NCBI GenBank assembly: GCA_949825045.1
Contig: OX463829.1
Span: forward strand, 7,378,001 to 7,442,000
DNA from: Argyresthia goedartella
Taxonomy: Eukaryota > Arthropoda > Insecta > Lepidoptera > Argyresthiidae
DNA: 64,000 nucleotides
Direction: 5' to 3'
Below, one piece after another: positions 22,450 to 32,924 of this stretch. The translations under genes were made by a program, and so were the position numbers. A model generated the notes under the pieces. That model saw only the letters and a program-made list of their open reading frames with translations. It did not search any database and was not told where the DNA came from. Within the stretch, counting starts at the first letter, position 1; each line of letters opens with the position of its first letter.

Positions 22450-23434
22450 CTTAATGACCCTATTTCAAGATTTCATAACAATTTAGACAATTAGAGCTTG
22501 AAACTCTACTTACTTGTCTATCTTCTAAGCCGGTTACTCTAGTCTTATTCCTTCTAATTTCTAAGTAAATACAATAGCATGATTTAAGCTTTCCCAAACA
22601 ATGTTTATACGACAAAGGTACACACCAAGACTATTTACAGCTTCCAAGAATACCAGCCCAATTACGATATGGAGCGAAATCTGTTCGTGCTCTATCCAAC
22701 TCCAACGGATCTTGCAGGAAGCGTTGGCGCGTGCTCCTGTATAATGGGGTTATAAGACGCACGCACGTGCGCGTTTTAATTCTCACCAAACGAAATGAGT
22801 TTAAATCTTAATCTTCGTTTGGTAACACGCATAATGGTGAGCGCCTGAGTCACAGCTGTTGAGACGTTTTTCTAATTAATAATATTCAGCGATTGTCAGA
22901 GGAAAAAAGGGCTTTTGGTGTGGTTAATAGATGTGGTGGTTGGGTAGCGTATTGGTAGCACTTAGGACATTTCGGAGTTGAAAATCTTGGTGCCACTCCG
23001 ACCGTACCATGGTTGTGAATGTCGACTTGGAGTCGATAGTTTTATTATCATTAGAGTTGAGTTTTGAGTTTAGTTTTCTATAATCCAGCGAATCATGTGT
23101 TATTGGGTACCTAGTCTATGCTATAGTATACATTTTAGGGTAGTCCAAAAATTAAAAGTTTTGAATGTTGGTGCTCCGCCAGGCTCTTCTTGTTTCATAT
23201 AGCCCCAGGTACCCCTTTGAAAATTTTGAGCCAAAACTCATGATATTTAAGGGTCGCACAGATTTGACTCTTTTTTAATTGGGATTTATATGAAAACAAA
23301 TATATATTTGATGTGGTTTTATACCAATTATAATTATGTACAATTATAGATTACATAGAGATAATCAGTTTGTATCTTTATTTTACAAACACATGTTCGA
23401 AATGTTGAATTTGGAAGTACAGGTTTTTTTTTCT
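22450..23434. other. Anonymous region
   Basis: No gene was recognised. A short inverted pair, CACCAAACGAA / TTCGTTTGGT, lies at about 22,786 and 22,825. Confidence 0.35.
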
Positions 23435-23790
23435 TTATTGATCTACCACACGGAGGAGATACTGCTTCTGCTGTTCGTTTTTTGTTATACTTGCATTGAA
23501 TTTCCGGACTAATGAAATTTCACGCTTTGCACATTTATTCACTGCTTTCATTTGGCGAGCTCTCTCCTTCATTTCGATGTAAACTTCATCGGTAGGCCAT
23601 TCTGAATGATCTTTAACCAAAAATGCTTCATATTCATATTCATTTATTTGCATATAACATGTACAATGCACTGATTCTGGTCGCCCATTATTAATCAAGA
23701 AGTCAAACAGGGTCGCGGTCCGTTGTGTAAAAAAGACTGTAACGGGCTTAGGATCAAAAGTCTTGCCATCAAGTCTGTTTAAAGCCTTCG
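23435..23790 (-). pseudogene. Unrecognised coding remnant
   Basis: A minus-strand frame is open from about 23,790 to the stop at 23,435, roughly 115 codons. It has convincing protein character: DGKTFDPKPVTVFFTQRTAT, LFDFLINNGRPESVHC, a Tyr/Glu-rich patch, then a charged helical stretch (EVYIEMKERARQMKAV) and a C-terminal FNASITKNEQQKQYLLRVV. The final block resembles conserved C-terminal helices seen in transposon-derived insect proteins, but I cannot name the family. The first ATG within the frame is at 23,698. An in-frame stop just upstream means any N-terminal part would have to come from another exon or is lost. The plus-strand ORF at 23,828-24,160 is not clearly related. Confidence 0.45.
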
Positions 23791-24750
23791 CTTAGGTGTT
23801 TTCTGCATATTTTGTACCATTTCTCTTTTGGACTCGAGACTTGCTCTGGAATCGAACAAAGTAAATCCAATCAGATGTTCTAAAAATACCAAAGGTGGCG
23901 ACGTTATTGCTTGCTTGCAATGCAGTGTTACTATCACTCCTGTTCGGGTATTTATTTATAAGGCAAGAATATTTGCGTCTTTTAGAGGAGCTCTTTCAAA
24001 CAGGTTTAATTCCGTGATGGATTCTTTCTCTGCTGCTTTGAGAGTGAACTGCTCCTGGAAAAGGTATATTTTCCAGGAGCCTGGTGTAAGGCACCGGAAG
24101 CGCGAAACTTCAATTCAGCAGCTGATTCAGGCCTTCCGAGGAAAATTTGGCAAAGGCTAAGTAATTCGAGGTAGTCGTCTCTCGGCTGCTAAATTTTGAT
24201 TGCATCGCCATAGTAGGCCCCAATTTTTTCCCGGAGTGTACGGAGTTCCGGCACGGGAAAGTGGTAAGGTGCGTGGGGGAGGTAACAGGGTGCTACCCGC
24301 CCGCCCCTTTATTTTTTTGTGTCGCTAAACAAGCTCGCAGACTCAAATCGATGGTTATTTCAATATAAATTCAGCATTAGCTAAATCGTTGGTAATATAT
24401 ATTTTTTTCTTATTTTACTAACTCAGCTAGTTGATGACAGCTCTTAGAGCAACACGAACTTCCTTACGGAAGAAGTCCGTGTTGCTCGAAGTTACAGCTA
24501 GACCAAATCAAAACGTATAAATAACACAACTCATAAAAACTTAATAATTCAGAAAATCCACAGTATTGTATCAATACAAGAGACTAAGTAAAAAGTTTAT
24601 AGACTCGATTTTGGCTAAAAACTCAGTATAAATGATAATTATTAATTTTTGATATTACTAAAAAATAATTTATTAAAATTGTACTCGGACTGCCCATCTT
24701 TTGTTATCCGACACCCATCCGACGAATTTAAACCTCCTCCTTTTGTGATG
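23791..24750. other. Spacer with hairpins
   Basis: No gene was recognised. Hairpins: CTCCTGGAAAA...TTTTCCAGGAG at about 24,050-24,078, and GAGCAACACG...CGTGTTGCTC at about 24,450-24,490. Positions 24,170-24,310 (GTAGGCCCC...GGAGTTCCGGCACGGG) look like an old repeat. Confidence 0.35.
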
Positions 24751-24754
24751 TCGC

Positions 24755-25056
24755 TTTAAAAGAGCTATTCGGGCAATTGATAATTTAAAACGCACAGACT
24801 CCCTAAGATAACTTTATAAAGAAATTGACATACTAACTGTAGCAAGCAAATTTATTTTCCTAACTATATATATACCGCAGCCAACATTTTCCAAAATTAG
24901 CGACAGGTGTAATGTTTACTAAGAAATAATCACAGACTAGTTTGCACTCCGGTTTAGACGCGGAAGTTATCAATTCCTTCAATGTTCAATGCATTATTTA
25001 CTACAACAAGATACACTGAATATTGTGAAGATGCCATTAGACCAATTTCAAAACAC
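24755..25056 (+). pseudogene. Decayed CR1-like LINE fragment, plus strand
   Basis: Translation gives KRAIRAIDNLKRTDSLR, a stop, then LYKEIDILTVASKFIF. After further decay come TFSKISDRCNV and a final PLDQFQN. Each block aligns with the C-terminal part of the 616-residue reverse transcriptase frame at 37.7-39.6 kb (KRAIRAIYNLKRTDSLRELF, EIDILTVASQFIF, TFSKLSDSCNV, PLEQFK). It is an older copy of that LINE family in the opposite orientation, with several stops and indels and no catalytic motifs. Confidence 0.75.
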
Positions 25057-25059
25057 TAA

Positions 25060-25560
25060 CACAATCTGTGGGAGTAAAGAATAGGCGAAAAATTACGTGC
25101 TTATTATAATAGGAATCATTTTATACTTGTATTTACAATTCTTGGAGGTTGCCAGAGTTTCAATGTCAAGCAGACACGTCCAACAAAATAAGCTTATGCG
25201 GAGATATATGTATTTACATATATTGTGCAAAATATCTACGAAAATAAAGAAATTTTGTTCGATTAATTGAGCGTCAATTGTCAACCAACAGTCGACTTCC
25301 AAACGACTTTGTCGCACATCGTAGGGCCTATAGCCGCGTGCGCATGACTCACACACCGGTTCTTTGCCGGCGCACGCAGCACATTGTTTGCCACGGGAAG
25401 CGTCCGCTCGTGGCTCGGACGTCCGAGTCCGACAAAACAACTTTTACTACTATTACGATCATTCTCCAGTGCTGCCGACTTAGCGTGATAGATCAATAAT
25501 AATAAATGTAGGCGAATGATGTTCCATCGAGGGGCACAGTCCTTTACCAGACTTTGATAT
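25060..25560. other. Spacer with a GC-rich patch
   Basis: No gene was recognised. Positions about 25,315-25,435 are GC-rich (CCGCGTGCGCATGACTC, TTTGCCGGCGCACGCAGC, GGCTCGGACGTCCGAGTC). Overlapping ORFs in three frames there are a composition effect. Confidence 0.35.
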
Positions 25561-25564
25561 GAAT

Positions 25565-25615
25565 GAGTCATACTCCATCACGCTGGCTCAGTGCGTGTTG
25601 ATGATGCGGGGGTTT
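25565..25615 (-). repeat. SINE family B scrap
   Basis: CCATCACGCTGGCTCAGTGC followed by GTTGATG is the reverse complement of the 3' part of SINE family B (CAACCCGCACTGAGCCAGCG at about 27,946). Confidence 0.5.
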
Positions 25616-25709
25616 CGGTCGGGCTGGTGGCCAACCTGACTGTCAGATCAGGTGTTTTCAAGCTTATCTATTCGCTTACTAGAAAACCCATTGAGATTGG
25701 ATTCATTAT

Positions 25710-25917
25710 ATAAACATACACATTTACATACAAGCACATATATTGCTTCTGGCCCCACAATAGGATACCATGTGTCGAGGGAACCAGAACAGCGTCGTCA
25801 CACACATATAAACATCCAAGACCTGGGACCTTTTTTTTCTGGACCCCGGCCGGGATCGAACCCGGGACCTCCCGCATGGTAGGCAGAGCCAAAACTGCAG
25901 CGCCACGGAGGTCGTCA
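25710..25917 (-). mobile_element. tRNA-derived SINE, family A (copy 1)
   Basis: Read on the minus strand from 25,917, the head is GACGACCTCCGTGGCGCTGC with a B-box-like GGTTCGATCCC. A family body follows (AGGTCTTGGATGTTTATATG, then CTGTTCTGGTTCCC and GTGGGGCCAGAAGCAAT), and a tail of repeated AAATGT/TATGTTT words. The A-box-like TGGCGCTGCAG and the B box identify a Pol III, tRNA-like promoter. SINEs make no protein and depend on a LINE for movement. Family letters are mine. Confidence 0.85.
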
Positions 25918-26421
25918 TAACATGTTAAATTCAAAAGTGTTATTTTTTTGTATTCTAACATGATATAATAATTTTCAATGCCGCGCATACGTTGATTGAC
26001 CAAAAGCAGCACGCATTTCCCTCGCGCCATCTCGACGCATAGTCAAAGATGTAGACATAGTTATTGTGCTAGCGCCACAGGTAAAGATTTGTTTAGTTTA
26101 CGGAAGAGCCAGATGCGAGGATGTTATTTCGTTTTCTTCAATCTGTGGTGTTTATTTGAACGCTTTCGAATGCGTTTCACCGGTTCCGTATGCCTGTCTT
26201 TACTATGCGGTCTGTGTGCCTTTGTCTTTTTAGAATTATAAACTTTGTTATGGTATAGCTCCTAGGAATCATATGATAAATTTAAAAGATGTTAATTACA
26301 TTAATTAATTCCTTCAGTGATTATTGAATCTTCGTTGCATCTCTACCTACAGTAGGTGTACAGTATTACACAACAGAAACGGTTATATCACAAGGAAGAA
26401 CTTTTATATTTATATTTATTA

Positions 26422-26850
26422 TTAGGTCCTTACATATGAAATTGGCGTTTTGTATGGAGAAATTGAAGTTAACTCAATTTCCAGTACAAACATTTTTGTA
26501 TTTTTTTTAGGAATGACAGATCCTTATTTTATAAACTTTGTGTGTATGAATGAGACAACATTTAGCGAACAGAAAATTTTATATAATTTTTGAAAAGTGT
26601 CAGCTGTAGAATAATATTACGAATATTATCATGAAAATGGATGACATTTAGGTGGCACTGATTTTGAAGGTAAAATTTTAGTTATCAAACTGAAAATTAA
26701 AAGAAAATTTAATAAGTAGATGTAAAATATTGAAATTAATTTTAAAACAATAAAAAATAACTGGAAATAGCTATTGAATTACTCGAATTATGAACTCCTG
26801 AATCTGGAAGAAAAATTCGCCAATTTCATAGGTACGCAAGCACCCAATAT
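26422..26850. repeat. 425-bp dispersed repeat F (copy 1)
   Basis: Positions about 26,422-26,850 are nearly identical in the same orientation to 49,704-50,131. The repeat starts TTAGG(T)CCTTACATATG and includes AATTGGCGTTTTGTATGGAG, ATGACAGATCCT and GAAAATTCGCCAATTTCATA. The start resembles a DNA-transposon end next to TA, but no inverted partner end was found. It may be a half element. Confidence 0.65.
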
Positions 26851-27204
26851 AAACTGCAATCTATTACGATACTTCAATTCCACTCTCTCCCATGTGTATA
26901 ATAGGTGTTCAAACTATAACAATAACAGCATCGGTGGAGGTGGTCAAGCAACACGGTGTCCGCTTTCTATGCATTGAACTATAATGCATTGGCAACTTAG
27001 TATTGGGTAACGTTGTTTTTCTTCCACTTCGTTATCTAACCTGTGTGCCTTCGTAATGTTCAGACTGTTAACAAGTCATACAAGAATAATTTACAAAAAT
27101 TGTTGATTTGATTAATCATATTTCATTTGGAGTTTAATCCAATGCCAAGCAAATAGGGTGTGGTACGATGAACAAATACATTCTGAGAGAACCTGATATT
27201 TGAC

Positions 27205-27271
27205 ACATGCTATCCTATTGTGGGGCCAGAACCAATGTATGTGCCTGTATGTAAATGTAAATGTTTAATGT
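27205..27271 (+). repeat. SINE family A tail scrap
   Basis: The last 65 bp of family A (GTGGGGCCAGAACCAATGTA ... CTGTATGTAAATGT) occur without the tRNA-like head. The copy is 5'-truncated. Confidence 0.7.
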
Positions 27272-27766
27272 GAACAATATTTTTTAATTTAATTTCATGA
27301 GTACTAGATCATCAGATCATTACCTTGAACAATACACCTAATTGAAATACTAAATTATTTTCTTTGAATGTTTCTGTGTTTACTTTAAAAGTCCTTTCAC
27401 TTTGTTATCACTACGAATTGCTATAACCTCTGTTAGTGGCTAACGTAAAATTCTTCATAATGACCATTGTTCTGATAATATAGCAAGTACTTTAAAGGTT
27501 TATCAACTGTATGTAGAGAATAAACAATTTGACCCATCATTAGCGAGGTCATAAGGGGAGGGTCATGGATGAGAAATGCTTGTGTTGACTGTCTTGTCTT
27601 ACAATGTAGTTAGAGTGTCTTCCTGCCATTGTTTGCTGGAGCCATTGAGGATGGAGTTTTCATCGAAGTAATTGAATTTAATCATTTCCCCAAAACGAAG
27701 GTTATAAAACCATGAAATGAAACGGTGTTTGGATCAAATTAAAAGGAGCATAATAAGAGAAGAATG

Positions 27767-28059
27767 AAGAGCGCCGTGGTCTAATGGGTTTTACGCTTGC
27801 TTCTCACACAGGAGATGCTGGTTGGAAACCTGACCATGTACCAATGAGATAATTAATTTATCTCAAGTACATTATCGGGCGCTTCTGTGTTTCGGATGAG
27901 ACGTTATCGCTACGTGGTAGTGGTCGTAATACCCCTCCATCAACCCGCACTGAGCCAGCGTGGTGAACTATGGCTTAATCTTACTCGTATCCGGGTAAGG
28001 GTCTGTGCCCCTCGGTGGGGACATTCATGGGCTACATTTATTTATTTATTATTATTTAA
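27767..28059 (+). mobile_element. tRNA-derived SINE, family B (copy 1)
   Basis: The tRNA-like head has TGGTCTAATGGGTTTTACGC (A box) and GGTTGGAAACC (B box, mutated from GGTTCGAAGCC) at about 27,820. The body includes TTATCTCAAGTACATTATCG, TATCGCTACGTGGTAGT and CGCACTGAGCCAGCGTGGT. The tail is TTTATTTATTTATTATTATT. It resembles the copy at 63,230-63,535. Confidence 0.82.
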
Positions 28060-28650
28060 GATAAGGTAAAGCCGATATCCCTTTCGATGTTATATGTTTT
28101 GGATAGTTTACAATTTATGGAAAATTATAATGCATGTCTTGCAAAGTTTCCCGAGGTCATTTCTTTCGTGCACAAAATTCTGAATAACTTCCTTTACCGC
28201 TACAATTGAATGTGTTACTTTTTGCCGCGATTTCCTTATCACGTGCGTAGGCACTGGAATGACGCTGGCCAGGCCACACACGTACACCACGGCCACATTA
28301 AATGTGCAGCTCGCTGGAATGCAATAACCTACGAGCGTCGCAATGACGTCACGAATCCATGTGCACAGATATCGTGACCGTATTGTAAGTAGGCCTATCA
28401 AGTGACTTTCACTTATATTGATTAGCGGTAATTACTCGTACTTACAATGTAGGTACTCTGACTGTTCGGTCTGTCTGTCTGTTTGTTCTCTGGTTGTTCA
28501 GCCACTGTTGTGTTTCATACGGCACGGCATTAATAAAAAAAACAATATTATTCTATATTACTAAATTGTATCGCTACCCTATTTTCACGCTATGGTAATA
28601 TTTCACCGCTGATCATATTGCAACAGTAGGATTCATACTGTCTTACGTCC
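28060..28650. other. Anonymous region
   Basis: No gene was recognised. The 97-codon minus-strand ORF at 28,108-28,401 has no family motif. Confidence 0.35.
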
Positions 28651-28651
28651 C

Positions 28652-28743
28652 TAGGTCCAATCATCTTCATCATCACCAGCACCAGACTCATCAAGAACAA
28701 TATCGTCATGGTCAGATGACTCAAAGGCCTCGGCTACTTTCCA
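28652..28743 (-). pseudogene. Acidic C-terminal coding remnant cut by a LINE
   Basis: The minus strand from 28,743 reads KVAEAFESSDHDDIVLDESG, then AGDDEDDWT and a TAG stop at about 28,652. The acidic, Asp/Glu-rich end followed by a stop looks like the C-terminus of a real protein, perhaps a transposase. The frame is lost just where the LINE tail at 28,752 begins, so the upstream part seems to have been cut off by that insertion. The family is unknown. Confidence 0.35.
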
Positions 28744-28751
28744 ATCCCCAT

Positions 28752-29230
28752 TCAAAGTCAAAGTCAAAATAAAAATTTCTGTATCACTGTAGATATTTAC
28801 ATATATATGTATGTACTTAGGTAAACATCATTGTTTTGCCTCTTCTCTACATTGTACCACTGTGGGAGAGAAGGGTGAAGAAACTAACACATATTGATTT
28901 CCAGATCTCTTTTAAAAATGGTTTGTATTTAACTAAAACTTATTTACAATATTCATTACTATTAACTAATATCCAGGAATAAATAATTACAAAATTATTG
29001 ACAGCGAGCTCTGTGTTGAGTGAGTAATTTATGTAATTTATGTAATCTTGAATATTGTAATATCCATTTCTAGACCAAGTCGTTTTTATATGGTGTTTAA
29101 ATTGCCCAAACGGCAATTTCATAATCTCCAGAGGTATCTTGTTGTAGTAAAGAATGCACTGACCTTTGAAAGAATTGCTAACTTTCGCGAGTCACAACCG
29201 GGGCTCAACTAGTCTGTGATTACTTCTGTC
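28752..29230 (-). pseudogene. CR1-like LINE, 5'-truncated
   Basis: The 3' end lies at the low coordinate with a (TTTGAC)n-type tail (CAAAGTCAAAGTCAAAAT on the plus strand). The sequence follows 37,455-37,935 of the long LINE copy. It includes GGACCACTGTGGGAGA-like words and the coding end for IPLEI..LP...FK..V, with KGYY changed to NGYY. It is truncated at about 29,230 and carries no RT catalytic region. Stops break the reading frame. Confidence 0.85.
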
Positions 29231-29435
29231 GCTATAATGTTAACAATTTAGTTTTACATTTTGCGTCCCTATTTACCATATATCGAACGCATGGAGAAAT
29301 AACTTAGTTTGATCATACTTTAACGTGTTTAATTGTATTCAATTAAGTGTTATAACATCCGCCTCGGCATCGACAGTGACCGATACCAAAGACGCCATTG
29401 CACGCTTTGTACATTCGTCATTGGAAACTATGGGC

Positions 29436-29556
29436 CTTACCACAAAAAAATAAACTGCTGTTCAACACTTGTTTAGAAACAAAAACGTATGGGATTTGAC
29501 GTTTGTTTTGAGGTTAAACGCTGTTTAATATTTTTTGTGGTAACACGGTATGTATT
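29436..29556 (-). mobile_element. TTACCACAAAA MITE (copy 2)
   Basis: Inverse orientation relative to 22,334-22,449. GGCC then TTACCACAAAAAAATAAAC is at the left, and TTTTTTGTGGTAACACGGTA at the right. Confidence 0.75.
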
Positions 29557-29859
29557 TTGAGACCGATTGACCTTATGCTTTTGGTGTTTAGCTTTTGATT
29601 AGTAATACTCTTGTTATTAGTTGGCTTTAAGCCTTATTTTACTGCTTTAAATTCTATAATTCTACTTATTCAATAGGTTCCATTGTATCAAGTATCTGGC
29701 CAATAAACGTATCTTACACACGTACTATAGAATTCAAACTTGAAGCCTATTTAACGATTGGGAAATAAAATCTTTGAAATAAGCAATTATTAGTTGTAAA
29801 ATATAATAAATAAATGAAACGGAACTCTAAAAGGTAAGAAACTAAGGTTAGTTTAGTCC

Positions 29860-30110
29860 TAGATAGGACCAGCGTACTTGTCATGACAAATCCGACGTGG
29901 CCAAGCTCGATGGGGCTGTTTCCGGCTGCATCATCAGACGCTGGACATCATCTAGGAGCAGAGTACTTGTCAAGATGAATTAAACCAGCCCAAACTCGAT
30001 GGGGTTGTGTCGTTTCATTACAGAGTTCTCATGACCATCTCCCGGCTCCATCATCCGATTTACATATGCATGCAAAATTTCAGAACAATCGGAAATCGAA
30101 AATATTTTCA
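29860..30110 (+). repeat. Imperfect tandem units of an old repeat
   Basis: Two units about 90 bp apart (from about 29,861 and 29,952) share TAGGA(C/G)CAG(C/A)GTACTTGTCA and CTCGATGGGG(C/T)TGT. The continuation, CCCGGCTCCATCATCCGATT then CAAAATTTCAGAACAATCGG, has the character of a high-copy repeat. No coding potential. Confidence 0.5.
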
Positions 30111-30148
30111 AAGGACTTTGACAAAAGGTCATAGAAAAAAAACCCAGA

Positions 30149-30366
30149 ATCGCCAGCGACGAAATGTTATGTATAGAAGTTATGATATATATATCATAAC
30201 TTCTATACTACATCGTTTCGATATATATATCATAACTTCTATACTACATCGTTTCGATATATATATATATCATAACTTCTATACTACATCGTTTCGGGGG
30301 CTGATTTTTTAAAAAACAATGTTTTGACTATAGTGAACCCATTTTTATAAATTTCGTCGCTGGCGA
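30149..30366. repeat. Inverted-repeat unit enclosing hairpin and 3x tandem array
   Basis: The outer arms CGCCAGCGACGAAAT (about 30,150) and ATTTCGTCGCTGGCG (about 30,350) bound the unit. Inside, TAGAAGTTATGATATAT pairs with ATATATCATAACTTCTA to make a long AT-rich hairpin. The segment ATCATAACTTCTATACTACA followed by TCGTTTCG occurs three times between 30,190 and 30,297, separated by 8-12 bp of AT repeats. The apparent peptide repeats in the ORF here are a by-product of the tandem DNA. Confidence 0.75.
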
Positions 30367-30437
30367 TATACATACATTTATTTTTCTTGACTTTTATTTT
30401 ATCGCTGTCACTTTAATGCCCTTTAATATACTGGGTG

Positions 30438-30713
30438 TAACAGAAAAGTGTAGTCATATTTTAGGGGGTTGTTAGGGACATCATTCTGAGCAACTTTCAA
30501 TATGTGACCGATTTGATCAGAGCAATTTTATTTTTCACTACTCTACAAATCAGCTGAACGCCCGGACCAAAACGTATGGAATAAAAATAAAGTTGCTCTC
30601 CAAAAGAAATAAAAAATAAAGTTGCTCTGATCAAATCGGTTTCATTGTAAAAGTTGCTCAGAATGGTCTACCCAACAACACCCCTAAAATATGACTACCA
30701 CCTTTCTGTTCCT
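30438..30713. mobile_element. Foldback MITE with about 100-bp arms
   Basis: The left half, from AACAGAAAAGTGTAGTCATA through ATTCTGAGCAACTTT to CGATTTGATCAGAGCAA, pairs with the inverse of the right half. The arms are about 100 bp around a 70-bp centre. No coding capacity. Confidence 0.75.
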
Positions 30714-31610
30714 GTCTAAATATATGTGTGCGTGCGTTCTTCAAAAAAAAGTAGGTTCTCTGTTTGACATGTATGTACTTATGTTTCGCGGGCAACCGCG
30801 ATTATCTCGCGTTCGACTAAACCGATTTTGATGTGGTTTTGTTTTTGCGTGAAACCTCCATGTGGTAGCGTGGTACCGCTTAGCTTAGGTGTGAGTTTAA
30901 AACATGTTTTATTGTTAATTTATTTTTCAAAAATATCTAGTATACCACGTCGTTTTTGCAGTAACTTATTATATATTTTTGATGTAAATATTATGCCTAT
31001 AAAAACGGCATATATGAAATTTGTGGCGATTCTGTTTTATTTTTTTGGCCAACTCCTTTAACTTGCAAGATTTGATCACAGACGGACAGAGCCCGGGACA
31101 GTTGAAACTAAATAAAAGCTTATAAAATCCAAATTACTATTTGTTCATCAAATCAATGGTTAGTTGTTTGATTTACTAATTTAATCGAGCTTTAATGGAC
31201 ATGCTAATGTTTTGAGAATAAACTCTTACATCGCCTCTAGGTTTGCGGAAAACACAAAGAGCCTTAAATTGAATTGTTATTCCATCAGCGACCACCATTG
31301 GACTCCTTTCTCCAAAAGAGATCGAAGAGTGTTCAATAACGTTTCCTGATCGTTGACCTTAGTCTATTGTGCGTATTGAAAAGATGTTTCTATGGAGGGG
31401 AAAGAAATTCTCTGGGTCTTTTAAAACTAAATTATAAGCACGATTTATTTGTGATTCCAATCACAGGACCATTATTTCATACTAGCTATCTTTTGTGGCG
31501 ATTTTGCTTGTATATGCGATGTTCTGATTGATAAAATTTTCAAAAGCGTTTGAAATTAGCGAATTAGAAAAAGCGGTAGGCATAGCATGTAAATCTGACA
31601 TCTTGGAATT
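30714..31610. other. Anonymous region with repeat traces
   Basis: No gene was recognised. Positions 30,785-30,840 (GGGCAACCGCGATTATCTCG ... CGATTTTGATGTGG) resemble a common degenerate repeat. Confidence 0.35.
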
Positions 31611-31614
31611 TCTA

Positions 31615-32056
31615 AAACTATAACTAGTTCATACATTTAAATTATAAGTTTGACCTAAGAGGTATTATAAAGCAGACAACCAGTAAGTAGTTACTGGTTG
31701 TCTACGTAACGTATAATTTAAATGTATGAAGTAGTTATAGTTTTATTATTTGTTATAGTTTTATAGTTACTACAATTTCTGAACATATTGTAGAAACATA
31801 AACAAACATTTATATACAGGCAGGCAAATACATTGCTTCTGGCCCCACACTAGGACACCCTGTGTGGTGGGAACCAGAAACAGCGACATCACACACATAC
31901 AAACATCCAAGACCTGGGATTTAATAAAACTATAACTACTTCATACATTTAAATTATACGTTTGACCTAAGAGGTATTATAAAGCAGACAACCAGTTACT
32001 ACTTACTGGTTGTCTGCTTTATGTTTCTACAATATGTTCAGAAATTGTAGTAACAT
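31615..32056. repeat. Nested palindromes interrupted by a SINE fragment
   Basis: CATACATTTAAATTATA at about 31,633 recurs inverted at about 31,709 and again direct at about 31,944. GCAGACAACCAGT pairs with ACTGGTTGTCT twice (31,674-31,704 and 31,984-32,014). TACAATTTCTGAACATATTG at 31,772 is inverted at about 32,027. A partial SINE family A lies between (31,796-31,920). Confidence 0.7.
31796..31920 (-). repeat. SINE family A, partial
   Basis: Minus-strand SINE A body and tail (CATTGCTTCTGGCCCCACAC ... AAACATCCAAGACCTGGG on the plus strand). The tRNA-like head is missing. It sits between palindromic arms. Confidence 0.75.
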
Positions 32057-32924
32057 TTTAGCTGAAAGAAGCTAATAGTATGTTACGACAGCGGGCCCAG
32101 GAATATTAATAGAAATGGTATTTAATGAATTTTAGATAGCCCATAAAGCTTGGCAAATCGTTGCCACGTGATCGCCACAGGTTGGGAAGCGGGGAAAACT
32201 TGTAATAGAAAGTGTAAAACGCCTTTCAACAATAACATTAAAAAGATTACAGCTTGCGAGGATTTGCCTAATGGTGCTAATGGCATCGTTTTGTATATAA
32301 GTATTTTCTATGCAACGATTACTTTATCACTGTTGCAGCTGCTTTCAGTTTTGTCTTAACTATAAATAAATCAATCGTTTATTCATGAGGAGTTGGCGAA
32401 GTTTTCCGAGGTTGTCCAAAAGGATATGTGAATGAATGTACCTAACAAATGTAAACTACAAATTACTGCTGCGACATGAAACTTACGTAACCGAATCATG
32501 ACTATATTTCTCTCTGCATATAAATATTTGTTCCAAATTGTTCTTGACATTATCTTTTACCTTTTGCTGTGGCTACTAGACCTAAGCACGCCGGCTTCCA
32601 CAGACGTTTCTCCTTCAAATACCGTTACACAGGTGGGTCTTCGTGCATCAGTTACCTGTTGTGACAAACTGCAACGCAATATCTGATTAACCCAGAAAAC
32701 TGTAGCAAAACAATGGGCGATCTCAATCATTGTTCGACGACCGCTATGGAATCGTCATAGCGCTCAGATCAAGGTTATCACGACACCCACCGCTTTGGCA
32801 TTGCTGAATATTGGAGACTTGTGGGATAAGTGACGAGAACTGAGAGAGATTTTATCCTTCTGAAATTCTTCTTCGTATAAAGTAGCTAAAAAGCCTGTAC
32901 AGTGACTACTAAGCAGTTATAACG
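32057..32924. other. Anonymous region
   Basis: No gene or element was recognised. The 62- and 69-codon ORFs at 32,150 and 32,498 lack motifs. Confidence 0.35.

Noticed and set aside
25310..25440. Exon of a host gene in the GC-rich patch
   Set aside because: Several frames on both strands are open at once and none has a recognisable motif or splice pair.
30007..30312. 101-codon ORF with a repeated peptide motif
   Set aside because: The peptide repeat comes from the hairpin/tandem DNA repeat and has no independent support.
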